A stretch of 64,000 bases of DNA, from assembly GCA_003215435.1 (NCBI GenBank), contig QCKJ01000004.1, positions 1 through 64,000 on the forward strand, given 5' to 3'. Made by a program: the position numbers and the translations under genes. Position 1 is the stretch's first letter, and the number at the start of each line of letters is the position of its first letter. The notes beneath the pieces are model-generated. The model had not been told where the DNA came from, did not search any database, and was given only the letters and a program-made list of their open reading frames with translations. This DNA comes from Prochlorococcus sp. AG-409-M05 (GTDB lineage Bacteria; Cyanobacteriota; Cyanobacteriia; PCC-6307; Cyanobiaceae). Below, one piece after another: positions 9,009-19,363 of this stretch.

Positions 9009-9700
9009 ATCTTCCTGACCACTTTAAATGCTTCAACGTATTCTAGATTACAGCTTAGTCCTCTATATTGTGCAATAGTTAAAATTCCTATCTTACTCCT
9101 AGGAAAAGGGAAAGGTCTTTCTTCACTTGAATAAAAGCTCCAAGCCTTTAACTTAATATCCCAAAATTCCTTGATGTCTACAAATATATTTGGTTTAAAT
9201 GTTGTCTCAAATGTCCAAGATCCAGAACATGGAATTTCAAATGTGTATATTTCGTTTGGCGTATATTCTCTATTAGGTCTACAGGCGACCTCAACAGCTT
9301 CATATGTGATTCTATGGTCAATATTTACTTCAGAAGGATTATGGGTTAATAATATATTAGGCCTGAATTTATCAATTTGTAATTCAATCTCTTTTACAAG
9401 CGATAGAAGAGGGTAAGTATCAAATTGAGTGCAAAGTCGTTCTCCGAATACTACGCGATTTATTCCAAGATAGTCGAGAGATCTCTTCGCCGATTTAATT
9501 CGAGTCTGCGTCTGTTTAGCAAACTCGATAGAGTCATATTCACTGATCGGGAACCTAGCTGAAACACCTTCACCTAAAAACATGACCATGACTTCAGCAT
9601 TCTTAGAAAGAGCTTTAGCCAAAGTTCCACCGCAGCCCAAAATCTCATCATCTGGATGAGCGGCAACAACTAAAACTTTTGATCCTTTATAAAAATCCAT
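9002..9700 (-). CDS. PIG-L (LmbE-like) deacetylase family protein
   Basis: VAAHPDDEILGCGGTLAKAL and HNPSEVNIDHRITYEA. Confidence 0.9.
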   Translation of the reverse strand: MDFYKGSKVLVVAAHPDDEILGCGGTLAKALSKNAEVMVMFLGEGVSARFPISEYDSIEFAKQTQTRIKSAKRSLDYLGINRVVFGERLCTQFDTYPLLSLVKEIELQIDKFRPNILLTHNPSEVNIDHRITYEAVEVACRPNREYTPNEIYTFEIPCSGSWTFETTFKPNIFVDIKEFWDIKLKAWSFYSSEERPFPFPRSKIGILTIAQYRGLSCNLEYVEAFKVVRKIC

Positions 9701-10028
9701 AAATAAATTGTAAATACTCCAGAAAGCTCAAATGTACAAGCTTTTGAAAGGTTAACACTAGAAATAAAAGTCCGCATGCCTTATGAGAGATAGTCAACAG
9801 AGAATAGTTAGCTACTCGATTGAGAATAAACAAATATTTTATGTCTAATGTCTAATGGATAACAGCAACAGCCACCTTAAAAAAGAGTATATTCGTTTGC
9901 CTCTATTAATGCTTTGAAAACCAAAAAAGGTTATCATTCAGGTCCGTAATTTTTAGTTACACCTATCAGAGGTTTAAGTCATAGTATTTTTTTCGTTTGA
10001 TTCACTGATTTATTTAACCATACTTGTT

Positions 10029-11057
10029 CTATAAACCTTTTTTTTGGTCTTGTTGTTTTGTGTTGTTTAATTCGCAATTCCGCTTGAAAAATACTGAAGA
10101 TTCTTTATCACCTAGATCTGTTGCTTTTATAAGATCTAAACAAGCCCCATCTTTATCGCCTAAAAGATATCTAGATCTTGCACGATTAACATATGCATTA
10201 ACATACTTGGGATTTAGTTTAATTGCTTTTGTGTAATCAAATATTGAGCCTTGATAATCACCTAGTTCGTTCTTTACAAGGCCACGTTTACTGTAGGCAA
10301 GAGCATTCTGCGGATCAATTTGGATGGCCTTGTTATAGTCAGAGATTTCTCCTTTTAAATCCCCTAGTCTTCTTCCCTTAGTATTGCCCCTATTGATATA
10401 TGCATCAGCACGTTTTGGATTAAATTTGATTGCTTTGCTGAAGTCAAATATAGCTTTCTGGTATTGACCTAGATTGGACTGAGCGATACCACGATTGTAA
10501 TATGCGTTATCATACTTTGAATTAACTTTTGTTGCTTCGGTGTAATCTAATATTGCTCCCTGATAATCACCTAAATCAAACTTAATGTTACCACGGTTGA
10601 AGTAGAATTCAGCACAACTAGAATCAATTTCTATAGCTTTAGTGTAATCATATATTGCCTCTAGGTGATCACCTAATTTAGACTTTGCATTACCTCGGTT
10701 ACTATACGCGCTGGCATAACTTGGATCAATTTCTATTGCCTTATTGTAGTCAGAAATTGCTCCCGCATAATCACCTAATTCAGACTTTGCATTACCTCGA
10801 TTGTTATATGCACTGGGATAAGTTGGACTTATTAGTATTGCCTGACTGAAATCTGATATTGCTCCTTGATAATCTTTAATTCTGCTCTTAAACATTCCAC
10901 GCTTATAGTAGAAAGAATCTTTCAGAGTCTCTATATCTCTTGAGGCGGCAACAACCGGAGATCCCCTAAAAAATGTCTGTTTTAACGTAAGGGGGGGTAA
11001 GCAAAAAGGAGTAATAACAATAACTCCTAAAGCAAAGGTATTACTTCGGATTTTCAT
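10029..11057 (-). CDS. Secreted/anchored TPR repeat protein
   Basis: Multiple 34-aa repeats (AYxNRGxAKxxLGDYxGAIxDYxKAIEIDP), hydrophobic N-terminus. Confidence 0.9.
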   Translation of the reverse strand: MKIRSNTFALGVIVITPFCLPPLTLKQTFFRGSPVVAASRDIETLKDSFYYKRGMFKSRIKDYQGAISDFSQAILISPTYPSAYNNRGNAKSELGDYAGAISDYNKAIEIDPSYASAYSNRGNAKSKLGDHLEAIYDYTKAIEIDSSCAEFYFNRGNIKFDLGDYQGAILDYTEATKVNSKYDNAYYNRGIAQSNLGQYQKAIFDFSKAIKFNPKRADAYINRGNTKGRRLGDLKGEISDYNKAIQIDPQNALAYSKRGLVKNELGDYQGSIFDYTKAIKLNPKYVNAYVNRARSRYLLGDKDGACLDLIKATDLGDKESSVFFKRNCELNNTKQQDQKKGL

Positions 11058-11171
11058 TCGTACAAAGGGGCAACATTCAAAAGTTACTCAAACCATAGTT
11101 TCTTTTCTATAAGGTTCAACCCTAATAATAAAGATTGGGACTATAACCAAGCCAGCTAAGGTAACGGAATC

Positions 11172-11188
11172 CTTTGGGAGCACTAGGT
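11172..11188 (+). repeat. tRNA-Pro fragment C (anticodon arm)
   Basis: CTTTGGGAGCACTAGGT is a 17-nt exact match to tRNA-Pro positions 807-823, same orientation. Confidence 0.75.
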
Positions 11189-11219
11189 GTCAATTATTTG
11201 TTGAGACAGCTCTTTTCAA

Positions 11220-11694
11220 CTAAATCAATTCACTTTGGGCTTTGCTTGGTCGCATTTTGATCGGGTAATCGCGTAGCATTTCGAAGTCGGCAAAATCAAA
11301 ACCTGAACCAACACAACAGCTCATCAATGTATAACCGCCTTCACTGCGAGCGACTTGCCACCATCCTGCTGGGATCATCTAAATAGGATTAGATGAATCC
11401 AATTTCAGATTGATTAATTCGTTTTTCCGGATCAAGTCGCCAGAGAGTTAATGGTGCATCTTGTAAATAAATCCAGATTTCATCATCATCTTTCACTCTA
11501 TGGCAACAACTTCTATCCCCCTCGCCTAGTAAAAGCAAGATCCCAGTGATGTTGTACCTCTTTTGCCTATCAGGACGTTCAACTCTTAGGTGACTACGAC
11601 AAACCTCTCGATACCAACCTCCTTCTGGATGAGGGGATAACTGAAATTGTTCAATCAGCTCAGGAAATTTAATGTTGTTGGAGTGTTCCTTCAT
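11220..11694 (-). pseudogene. DUF985 cupin-like pseudogene
   Basis: N-terminal ORF LIEQFQLSPHPEGGWYREV...DEIWIYL...LDPE; C-terminal homology continues in another frame as LDSSNPI*MIPAGWWQVARSEGGYTLMSCCVGSGFDFADFEMLRD, i.e. one frameshift plus one in-frame TAG. Confidence 0.8.
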
Positions 11695-11887
11695 TAAGCC
11701 ATCGCCAAAGTTGTGACTAGCCCTTCAACAACCTTTAAGAAAGGTCCAAGTGAATTATCAGCAAGGGCAGTGACTTTGAGTGAGGGGGATATCCAAGGCA
11801 TCCTGGTCAACACTACATGACATCTCAATACCTTTTAATGCGTTTTTTATGATCTCATTTTTGTTTATTTATTGCCCAGAGTATCGA

Positions 11888-13294
11888 CTAGAAAGACTCC
11901 TGCAAGATCTTTATTAGTTTCTCTAAGGCTACTTTTCTACTGGCCTTTAGGAGCACAGCATCGCCAGGGCTTAGCCACTCTCTCATGTAAACGCCCGCCT
12001 CTTCCGGTTCACTTACAACTGCAAATTTCCTAACACATCCTGAAACTATCTCTGACATAACTTCAACTTCGGAACCTTGTAGTACTAATACCAGTCCATC
12101 AATTTCTAATTCAACAATTTTCTCAGCAACTTTCTTATGCAATGAAATGCTTTGTTCACCTAGCTCCATCATTTTTCCAAGGACAGCAAAACGTCTTCCA
12201 GGCTGTAGTGCAAGAAGTTCAAGTGCAGCGACAACGGCTTCCGGGGAAGCGTTATATGTCTCATCCATCACAGTTATCCCTCCAACAAGAATCGATTGGC
12301 TACGTCCAGTAGGCATATCAAGCTCTAGTCGGGTCAAACCACTCCAGGGGACGCAAAGCTCCCTGGATACTGCTAGGGCTAACATAAAGTTCTGAGCATT
12401 ATGCCTACCCTTAAGAGGTAAGTTAAAGCTCATTCCCTCTACTTCGAGAAGACCTTTGTTCAAGTCTAATGTTCCTTTTAGATCAGCTTTAGGGGAGAAC
12501 TCATTCTGTCTTTCATCTAAATGAGATTTCTTAATATCAACATCCTCTTCGATTCCTATACGGACAACTCGTCCATTCCAAGTCTTAGAGAGTGCTTGTT
12601 CTAAAAGGAGATCACCTGCAGGGATGATGACTAAGCCAGAAGGATCCATTCCTGCAGTTACTTCACACTTAGCTTTTGAAATTGCTTCACGACTGCCCAG
12701 CAAACCAATGTGAGCTGTCCCTACATTAGTAATTACTGCAACACTTGGCTTCGCGCAGCAAGATAATCTTTCTATCTCTCCTTCCCCCCTCATACCCATT
12801 TCAACAACCACCGATGAGTGATTAGATTGTGTCTTTAGCAATGTGAGGGGAACACCAATATCGTTGTTTTCATTTCCTTTACTAGCCAGTACCTTTCCAT
12901 TTGAAGACAACGCCGACCTAATCAATTCTCTAGTGGTGGTTTTTCCAGAAGAGCCAGTTACAGCAACTACTGGGATATCAAATAAACCACGATGTAATGA
13001 AGCCAGTTGTTGATAGGCCTGAAGAGTGTCCTTCACAATCCAATGGAATAAGCCACTGGGTACATGGTGCTTGCAATTCTTAGAGACAACAGCGGCCAGG
13101 GCTCCACGGTCTAAAGCCTCTCCTAAAAAAGCATGTCCATCGAAGTTTTCACCAATTAAGGGAACGAAAAAATCTCCCTCCTTAAGCTTACGACTATCAG
13201 TACAGACATTACCAACCGTTAGTTCAAGGCAAGATTCGTCTGAAGGCCAAGGGGCCCCCCAAAGTTGATTCAAGTCTCTAAAGAGCAGGCTCAT
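11888..13294 (-). CDS. murF: UDP-N-acetylmuramoyl-tripeptide--D-alanyl-D-alanine ligase
   Basis: VTGSSGKTTTRELI, GNENNDIGVPLTLL, MDETYNASPEAV. Confidence 0.95.
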   Translation of the reverse strand: MSLLFRDLNQLWGAPWPSDESCLELTVGNVCTDSRKLKEGDFFVPLIGENFDGHAFLGEALDRGALAAVVSKNCKHHVPSGLFHWIVKDTLQAYQQLASLHRGLFDIPVVAVTGSSGKTTTRELIRSALSSNGKVLASKGNENNDIGVPLTLLKTQSNHSSVVVEMGMRGEGEIERLSCCAKPSVAVITNVGTAHIGLLGSREAISKAKCEVTAGMDPSGLVIIPAGDLLLEQALSKTWNGRVVRIGIEEDVDIKKSHLDERQNEFSPKADLKGTLDLNKGLLEVEGMSFNLPLKGRHNAQNFMLALAVSRELCVPWSGLTRLELDMPTGRSQSILVGGITVMDETYNASPEAVVAALELLALQPGRRFAVLGKMMELGEQSISLHKKVAEKIVELEIDGLVLVLQGSEVEVMSEIVSGCVRKFAVVSEPEEAGVYMREWLSPGDAVLLKASRKVALEKLIKILQESF

Positions 13295-13301
13295 TAGCTA
13301 A

Positions 13302-14003
13302 TCACCCCCCACCCTCTAGAAGAATCATTCTCTGTCCAATCCTTGCCGATCGAGAAAGGAGCTGTCCAGAGGCATCCATTAGGTGTAATTCGTCATAACC
13401 AAGGTTACTTATATGTAGCTGTAGATCATCTGCTAATGCGATCTTTTTTGGCAAGCTTATTTCCTCCCATGATGACTTCAACTTAAGGCGTACAGCATTG
13501 CCTTCAAGACTTACCTCTGCCGTCTCGAGAAGATTTCCCGGGAACTCAGCTTCTAAAAGGGATACCAACAAAGGATCCGATTCTGCAGGTTTAGTCTCTT
13601 TCCATCTTTCCTCAATAAATTGTGCTTCCTTTTTAGTATCTTTACTGGAGACATGGTCTGAAGTTAATCCTGTACTAATGGATTTAGTATTAGATTCAGG
13701 TACTGTTCGTAAATCAAGTGACTCTGAGGAAATCTCCAGAAAAGATAGCAAGAAAAGAAGTAGGAATAAAGTTAACAATGAGCATGTAATTAAAAAAGGC
13801 CAAAACAGGAATGCCAACCCAGAAGGCCAGAAAGAAGGTCGAGGAAACTCCCCTATGTAATTACGCCGCCAAAGCTCCCTTGATCTCAATCCAATGTCAG
13901 CAAAAATCCCACTGATATCTCTCCTCAATGAACTCCATGGATTTATATATAAAGCAGGTAGACGAGCGGACCTCTTATCGCTGTTTTCAGGAGGGCCATC
14001 CAT
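13302..14003 (-). CDS. Hypothetical membrane protein
   Basis: ORF with central TM segment, between glgA and murF. Confidence 0.7.
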   Translation of the reverse strand: MDGPPENSDKRSARLPALYINPWSSLRRDISGIFADIGLRSRELWRRNYIGEFPRPSFWPSGLAFLFWPFLITCSLLTLFLLLFLLSFLEISSESLDLRTVPESNTKSISTGLTSDHVSSKDTKKEAQFIEERWKETKPAESDPLLVSLLEAEFPGNLLETAEVSLEGNAVRLKLKSSWEEISLPKKIALADDLQLHISNLGYDELHLMDASGQLLSRSARIGQRMILLEGGG

Positions 14004-14096
14004 TTTTTATAAAGCTATTTCTCCCATGAAAAAGAATCGATTTAGATTTAAATGCATAAAAGACATCACAACAAGCCAGTAACTTGGGGCATGATT

Positions 14097-15560
14097 TTAT
14101 ATCTCACCAGCTATAGCCTTTAATGAAGGGTCAGCTGACTGACCCAAAGAAAATTTCTCAACCTCGTCAGAGTCAGGAGATGGCTCTTTTATTCCTAAGA
14201 CATCTTTATACATCAATTCGTACTCGAGCGCCGATCTCTCCCAACTATATTCCTGAGACATTCCTCTTAACTGTAATTTACGCCAACTCTTTTGATGTCT
14301 AAAAGCCTCCCAAGCCCGGACTAATGCTGTGTAAAAATCGATGGGTTCAAATCGATCGAAGCAAAACCCTGTGCCTGTTTCACTTTTTGGATCGTATGGA
14401 ATCACCGTGTCTACAAGACCACCAACTCTGCGGACAATTGGGACTGATCCATACCTCATGGCTAGTAGCTGACTTATTCCACATGGCTCAAATCTACTAG
14501 GCATTAAGAAAGCATCGCTTCCTGCATAGATTAAGCGAGAAAGCTCATCATCAAAGGTCAAGAAAACAGAAAAACGTCCTGGAAATTCTGTTGCCAATTT
14601 CCAAAGAGCAGACTCCAAGTCTCTTTCTCCAGTGCCCAGGACAGCTATTTGTGAATCGGTATAGGCAAGTAAGCGACTGGCCACTTGTACAAGTAGATCT
14701 ACACCTTTCTGATCTACAAGTCTACTTACCATACCTAACAAAAACTTTTCAGAACTTATTTCCAAGCCCATGCGTTCTTGCAATACCTTCTTATTTCGAA
14801 GTCGTCCTGAAAGTTTTTTTGTACTGAAATTAGATGGCAAAGACTTGTCCTGCCTGGGATCCCAAACATCAACATCAATACCATTAAGGATTCCACGAAG
14901 TTTTCCAGAAATGTAATTCAATAATCCATCTTGAGCCTCTCCGTACTCAGTTGTACAAATTTCCCTGGAATAAGTAGGCGATACAGCGTTCACTCGATCT
15001 GCATAAAGGAGTGCGGCAGCCATAGTGTGATCACCATGCATGTACCAAGGACACCAAGTCATCTTCTCGAGTTTCCACCTCCATGGGCCCTTGTACTTGA
15101 GATTATGAATAGTAAATACAGTACTTATTTCAGGGTCCTGATGCATCCAAACAGGGAGCATCCCAGTATGCCAATCATGGCAATGAAGGACTTCTGGCTT
15201 CCAGAAGTTCCATACAAACTCTGCTGTAGCACTTGCAAAAAAAGTGAATCGCCAGTCTTCGTCTTCACCCCCATAAATTCTTTCAGGGTCAAAAACAGGG
15301 TGTCCAACAACGTAGAGAGGCAAGCCATTTTGAGGGTGCTTTGTCTCATAAACAGCAAACTCATTCACCATAGTTTGAGCCCTAAAAACAGGCTCACTGG
15401 GGATATCAAGCAAGCTCCACAACTTGCTATATCCAGGGATAATTACTCTGACGTCATGACCTAACTTTGCAAGTGCTGGTGGCAACGCACCAAGGACGTC
15501 AGCCATGCCGCCAACCTTCACCATTGGCGCACATTCAGCAGCGGCAAAAAGCACGCGCAT
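14097..15560 (-). CDS. glgA: Glycogen synthase
   Basis: [44 protein letters not shown]. Confidence 0.97.
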   Translation of the reverse strand: MRVLFAAAECAPMVKVGGMADVLGALPPALAKLGHDVRVIIPGYSKLWSLLDIPSEPVFRAQTMVNEFAVYETKHPQNGLPLYVVGHPVFDPERIYGGEDEDWRFTFFASATAEFVWNFWKPEVLHCHDWHTGMLPVWMHQDPEISTVFTIHNLKYKGPWRWKLEKMTWCPWYMHGDHTMAAALLYADRVNAVSPTYSREICTTEYGEAQDGLLNYISGKLRGILNGIDVDVWDPRQDKSLPSNFSTKKLSGRLRNKKVLQERMGLEISSEKFLLGMVSRLVDQKGVDLLVQVASRLLAYTDSQIAVLGTGERDLESALWKLATEFPGRFSVFLTFDDELSRLIYAGSDAFLMPSRFEPCGISQLLAMRYGSVPIVRRVGGLVDTVIPYDPKSETGTGFCFDRFEPIDFYTALVRAWEAFRHQKSWRKLQLRGMSQEYSWERSALEYELMYKDVLGIKEPSPDSDEVEKFSLGQSADPSLKAIAGEI

Positions 15561-15608
15561 ATCAACTCAGCAAATAAGGCGGTGACTCTAAACGCCAGCG
15601 GGGAAGAA

Positions 15609-16502
15609 TCATGGAAGCCACCCTGAATCAAAGAAATCGGGACTCCGTTTTTCTAGGAAAGCATTCCGCCCTTCTTTTGCCTCATCTGTTCTATAAAAGA
15701 GATGAGTGGCCTGTCCAGCCAATTCTTGTAAACCTGCCATACCATCTGTTTCTGCATTAAAAGCAGCCTTGAGGCACCTAATAGCTGTTGGACTGTGCTG
15801 AAGAATCTCCCTGGCCCATTTCACTCCCTCTTCCTCCAGCTGGTTTAAAGGGACAACCTGATTAACCAAACCCATACTCATGGCCTCCTCCGCTCCATAT
15901 TGGCGACATAAAAACCAAATTTCACGAGCTTTTCTTTGCCCTACAACCCTAGCCAAATAGCCGGAACCAAAACCTCCATCAAAGCTCCCAACTTTTGGCC
16001 CAGTCTGACCAAAGCGGGCGTTATCTGCCGCAAGACTCAGGTCACAAAGGAGATGTAACACTTGTCCGCCACCAATTGCATATCCTGCAACAAGGGCAAT
16101 TACTACCTTGGGCAAGCTCCGAATAATTCTTTGCAAATCCAAAACATTTAAACGAGGCATACCTGCGTGATCTAAATATCCACCGTCCCCACGCACACTC
16201 TGATCGCCTCCTGAACAAAAAGCAAAGCCTCCATCAGAAGCCGGTCCAACACCAGTAAATAAAACCACTCCAACTGTCTTATCATCACGAATTCTTGTAA
16301 ATGCATCACAAAGTTCACTTACAGTTTGGGGCCTGAAAGCATTGCGTTTATCTGGTCGGTTTATTGCAACTCGTGCAATTCCCTCTGAACTTCGGTCAAG
16401 CAAAATGTCCTTATAGTTGCCCCATACTTCCCAATCAAAATTCACCGCACCTGGCAAAACCCTTCTTCTTTGTTTATCAAAAGTATCAAACTCTCCAGGC
16501 AT
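15609..16502 (-). CDS. menB: 1,4-dihydroxy-2-naphthoyl-CoA synthase
   Basis: Crotonase fold; [40 protein letters not shown]. Confidence 0.96.
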   Translation of the reverse strand: MPGEFDTFDKQRRRVLPGAVNFDWEVWGNYKDILLDRSSEGIARVAINRPDKRNAFRPQTVSELCDAFTRIRDDKTVGVVLFTGVGPASDGGFAFCSGGDQSVRGDGGYLDHAGMPRLNVLDLQRIIRSLPKVVIALVAGYAIGGGQVLHLLCDLSLAADNARFGQTGPKVGSFDGGFGSGYLARVVGQRKAREIWFLCRQYGAEEAMSMGLVNQVVPLNQLEEEGVKWAREILQHSPTAIRCLKAAFNAETDGMAGLQELAGQATHLFYRTDEAKEGRNAFLEKRSPDFFDSGWLP

Positions 16503-16507
16503 AGAAA

Positions 16508-18259
16508 TTAAGTCTCAAGTTGATAGTGATGGTTATTTTCTATCAGATATTCAAAAAGGCCTTCTTGAATATCTTTCCGCAGATTCGCATCTCCGACAGC
16601 ATCTGAGCATACTCGTAACAACACTGTTTCAGACTTACCTAACCCCCATTCAAGAGCTAATGGAAGGTCTTCAAGACAGGACACTTGTTTTGTAGGAATT
16701 GAGTGAGCTTCTGCTAAAGCTAATTGATCCACCGATTGAGGCATCGCAAAAAGCTTTTCATACAATAATTCTGAGGGAATATCAATTTTTAAGCGCTGAA
16801 ATATACCACCACCAGAATTATCTATTAAAACAACAACTAAAGGCAGCTTTGAAGAAGAAGCAATCAACCATCCATTGCTGTCATGAAGCAAAGCCAAATC
16901 ACCGGTTACTAAGACAGTCGGTCCCTTACCTCTAGCTACTCCTAATGCAAGAGAGAGCGTCCCATCAATGCCAGAGGCACCACGAAAGCTAAAACAGCGT
17001 CTTGAGAATGCTTCACAGCCTGCATATGAAAGCCAGTCTCTTACAGGACTACTTGCTGATAAGACAAAGGAAGTGCCCTTTGTTGTTAGTTTCGGCAACC
17101 AACGCGCAATAGCAGGCTCAGTTATTGCCCCTTTCAAAGGCAAGCGAGAATCAAGCCAATCCTCGCAAAGTTGATCAAAGGCAATCCATCTCTTCAAGCT
17201 TTTGTGATTCTTCTGAACAGGAAGATCCCTTTCACTAAAAGGGGACTTTCTTTGTATTAACCACCAAGCTTCCAAGCCCTTACTCCACTGAACCGAAAGA
17301 CCTAAAGGGTCGAGTTTACGATCATCTTTTTCTGTGATCAACAACTGTCTGCCTACTAAAGATCTCAACCAACTCTCAAGATTTCTACTTGCAGGCAAAG
17401 GGCCTAATCTCATTATCTGAAGATCTTTTTTCTCAGAAAAAGGACTATTTGTTAAGGCACCTTCCCAACATTTAATTAATCCAAATTGGTTTTGTGGAAC
17501 ACCAGAAAGAGGGTCAGCTAATACTGGCCAATTACTAACCTTCTGCCAATCTCCCAGGGCTTTAAGAAAAGATTGCAATTCATTTTCTGGTCCTCTCCAT
17601 GGACCAGCAATTATCACTCCTGGTAATTCAGGGTTTAGACGAGGGAAATCCTCAAGGCGGATATCTTGTGGTTTCTCCTGAAATGCAACAGAAGCCTGAT
17701 CGGAAGAATTATCCTTATTGAGCAAATGATCCCAAGCGACCTTCTGTTCAGTTTTACTTGGATATAAAGGTTCTTCAAAAGAAAGATTTAAATGAACTGG
17801 GCCTCGGAATAAATGAGCTTGCTGCCAACACTTTTGTGCCAATAAAAGGACATCAGGATCCTTCATAAGATGAAATCCTTCCTTGGAGGCCTCTAGGAAA
17901 TTCCTACAAACTGCCTTTAAAAAATCTTCTTGGTTAACTGTCTGATTGGCTCCACAATTCTTAAGTCTTTGAGGCCTATCTGCTGTAATAAAAATCAGTG
18001 GATAACAAGATCGGTCCGCCTCCACTGCTGCTGGCAAAAGCTCTGCGACAGCCGTACCTGAAGTTGTAATTATTGCAGTTGCATTTCCCGTAGAAGCACT
18101 TTGACCAACCCCAAAAAAAGCTGCTGAGCGTTCGTCTATTGCTGTAATTAAGCTTATAAGGTTGGCTTCCGCCAATAATCCTGCGGCCAATGCCAAAGGT
18201 GCAGATCGACTGCCTGGACAAAGCACAAGGTTTTTCAATCCCCTATTTTGTAAAGCCAA
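16508..18259 (-). CDS. menD: 2-succinyl-5-enolpyruvyl-6-hydroxy-3-cyclohexene-1-carboxylate synthase
   Basis: [31 protein letters not shown]; reading frame extends to about 18340 with no ATG/GTG/TTG. Confidence 0.95.
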   Translation of the reverse strand: MALQNRGLKNLVLCPGSRSAPLALAAGLLAEANLISLITAIDERSAAFFGVGQSASTGNATAIITTSGTAVAELLPAAVEADRSCYPLIFITADRPQRLKNCGANQTVNQEDFLKAVCRNFLEASKEGFHLMKDPDVLLLAQKCWQQAHLFRGPVHLNLSFEEPLYPSKTEQKVAWDHLLNKDNSSDQASVAFQEKPQDIRLEDFPRLNPELPGVIIAGPWRGPENELQSFLKALGDWQKVSNWPVLADPLSGVPQNQFGLIKCWEGALTNSPFSEKKDLQIMRLGPLPASRNLESWLRSLVGRQLLITEKDDRKLDPLGLSVQWSKGLEAWWLIQRKSPFSERDLPVQKNHKSLKRWIAFDQLCEDWLDSRLPLKGAITEPAIARWLPKLTTKGTSFVLSASSPVRDWLSYAGCEAFSRRCFSFRGASGIDGTLSLALGVARGKGPTVLVTGDLALLHDSNGWLIASSSKLPLVVVLIDNSGGGIFQRLKIDIPSELLYEKLFAMPQSVDQLALAEAHSIPTKQVSCLEDLPLALEWGLGKSETVLLRVCSDAVGDANLRKDIQEGLFEYLIENNHHYQLET

Positions 18260-18371
18260 TAGGAGCTTTAATGAAACATGGAGATTGGTTTGAGCGATGG
18301 ACAGAACACTAACCTCAACTAATACGATCTTTGGATAAAGCTAAAAGGCATAAGCCAGCAACCTTTTTTAA

Positions 18372-18956
18372 ATGGCCTCTAAATCATCTACCCCTGATCC
18401 TTACAAAAGAAGTGGACTAATAAATTTAGTTCTATGGGTAGCAATAGCATTACTTATTAGATGGGTAGTTATAGAACCTAGGTGGATTCCTTCAGGCTCA
18501 ATGCTCCCGACATTGCAACTTCAAGACCGAATTCTTGTAGAAAAAATCAGACCTCGCATAAACCGTCTAAGGAAAGTTCATCTTAAGAGAGGCCGCATGG
18601 TTGTCTTCAGACCACCCAACAAGCTCTTAGCGGAAGGTTACAACCCCAAATCAGCATTAATAAAAAGAGTTATTGGATTACCTGGAGACGAGGTAGAAGT
18701 AAGGGATGGAAAATTATTTGTAAACACTCAGGTCATTATTGAACCATGGAGAAAAGATCCTATCTCCTACACAATGCCTCCTATCACTATCCCCAATGGT
18801 CAACTCTGGGTCCTTGGTGACAATAGAAACAACAGCCTTGATTCTCATTTATGGGGACCTCTGCCTGAAGAGAACGTCATTGGGACGGCTATTTGGAGAT
18901 ACTGGCCTTTATATAAATTTGGTCCGATTCGGTTCCCCACCCATGGATCATCTTGA
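18372..18956 (+). CDS. lepB: Signal peptidase I
   Basis: IPSGSMLPTLQLQDRILVEK; LIKRVIGLPGDEVEV; VLGDNRNNSLDSHLWG. Confidence 0.95.
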   Translation: MASKSSTPDPYKRSGLINLVLWVAIALLIRWVVIEPRWIPSGSMLPTLQLQDRILVEKIRPRINRLRKVHLKRGRMVVFRPPNKLLAEGYNPKSALIKRVIGLPGDEVEVRDGKLFVNTQVIIEPWRKDPISYTMPPITIPNGQLWVLGDNRNNSLDSHLWGPLPEENVIGTAIWRYWPLYKFGPIRFPTHGSS

Positions 18957-19009
18957 GAAATAAGACCTCTTTACGATAAGGTTAATAGGAAGATAGAGAA
19001 ACAACTGGG

Positions 19010-19363
19010 ATGATTAACCCGGAGTTCCTAACCACAGACAATGATGGTGATGGGCCAGAAAGCAATGCTCTCATCCAGTACCTTCAAGAGCAATCACCTG
19101 ATGTTCTTCAACGGGTAGCCAAATCTGCAAGCACAGACATACAAGACATTATTAGACATAATGTTCAGGGATTACTTGGAATGCTCCCAGGTGAACAATT
19201 CGAAGTCAAAGTTACCGCCAACCGAGATAACTTTGCGAGTCTTCTAGCTTCAGCAATGATGACAGGTTATTTTCTACGTCAAATGGAGCAGAGAAAAGAG
19301 CTTGAAGAAACATTTTTCGCTGACGAGTCAATGGCCATTAATCCCGAAGATCTGAATCTCTGA
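19010..19363 (+). CDS. DUF760-like protein
   Basis: ALIQYLQEQSPDVLQRVAKSASTDIQDIIRHNVQGLLGMLP. Confidence 0.8.
   Translation: MINPEFLTTDNDGDGPESNALIQYLQEQSPDVLQRVAKSASTDIQDIIRHNVQGLLGMLPGEQFEVKVTANRDNFASLLASAMMTGYFLRQMEQRKELEETFFADESMAINPEDLNL

Noticed and set aside
10029-11057. Regularly spaced repeats resembling a CRISPR array
   Set aside because: The 102-bp period is explained by 34-aa TPR units in an open frame; no constant repeat/variable spacer structure and no cas genes
776-11188. Integrase, transposase or phage structural genes in the island
   Set aside because: Looked for; none of the supplied ORFs shows tyrosine/serine recombinase, transposase or phage motifs
11700-11825. Minus-strand frame ...MPWISPSLKVTALADNSLGPFLKVVEGLVTTLAMA* just upstream of the cupin pseudogene
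   Set aside because: Short, unrecognised and without a clear start; insufficient to call
14931-15464. 177-aa ORF antisense to glgA
   Set aside because: Long but antisense to a well-supported gene; no domain
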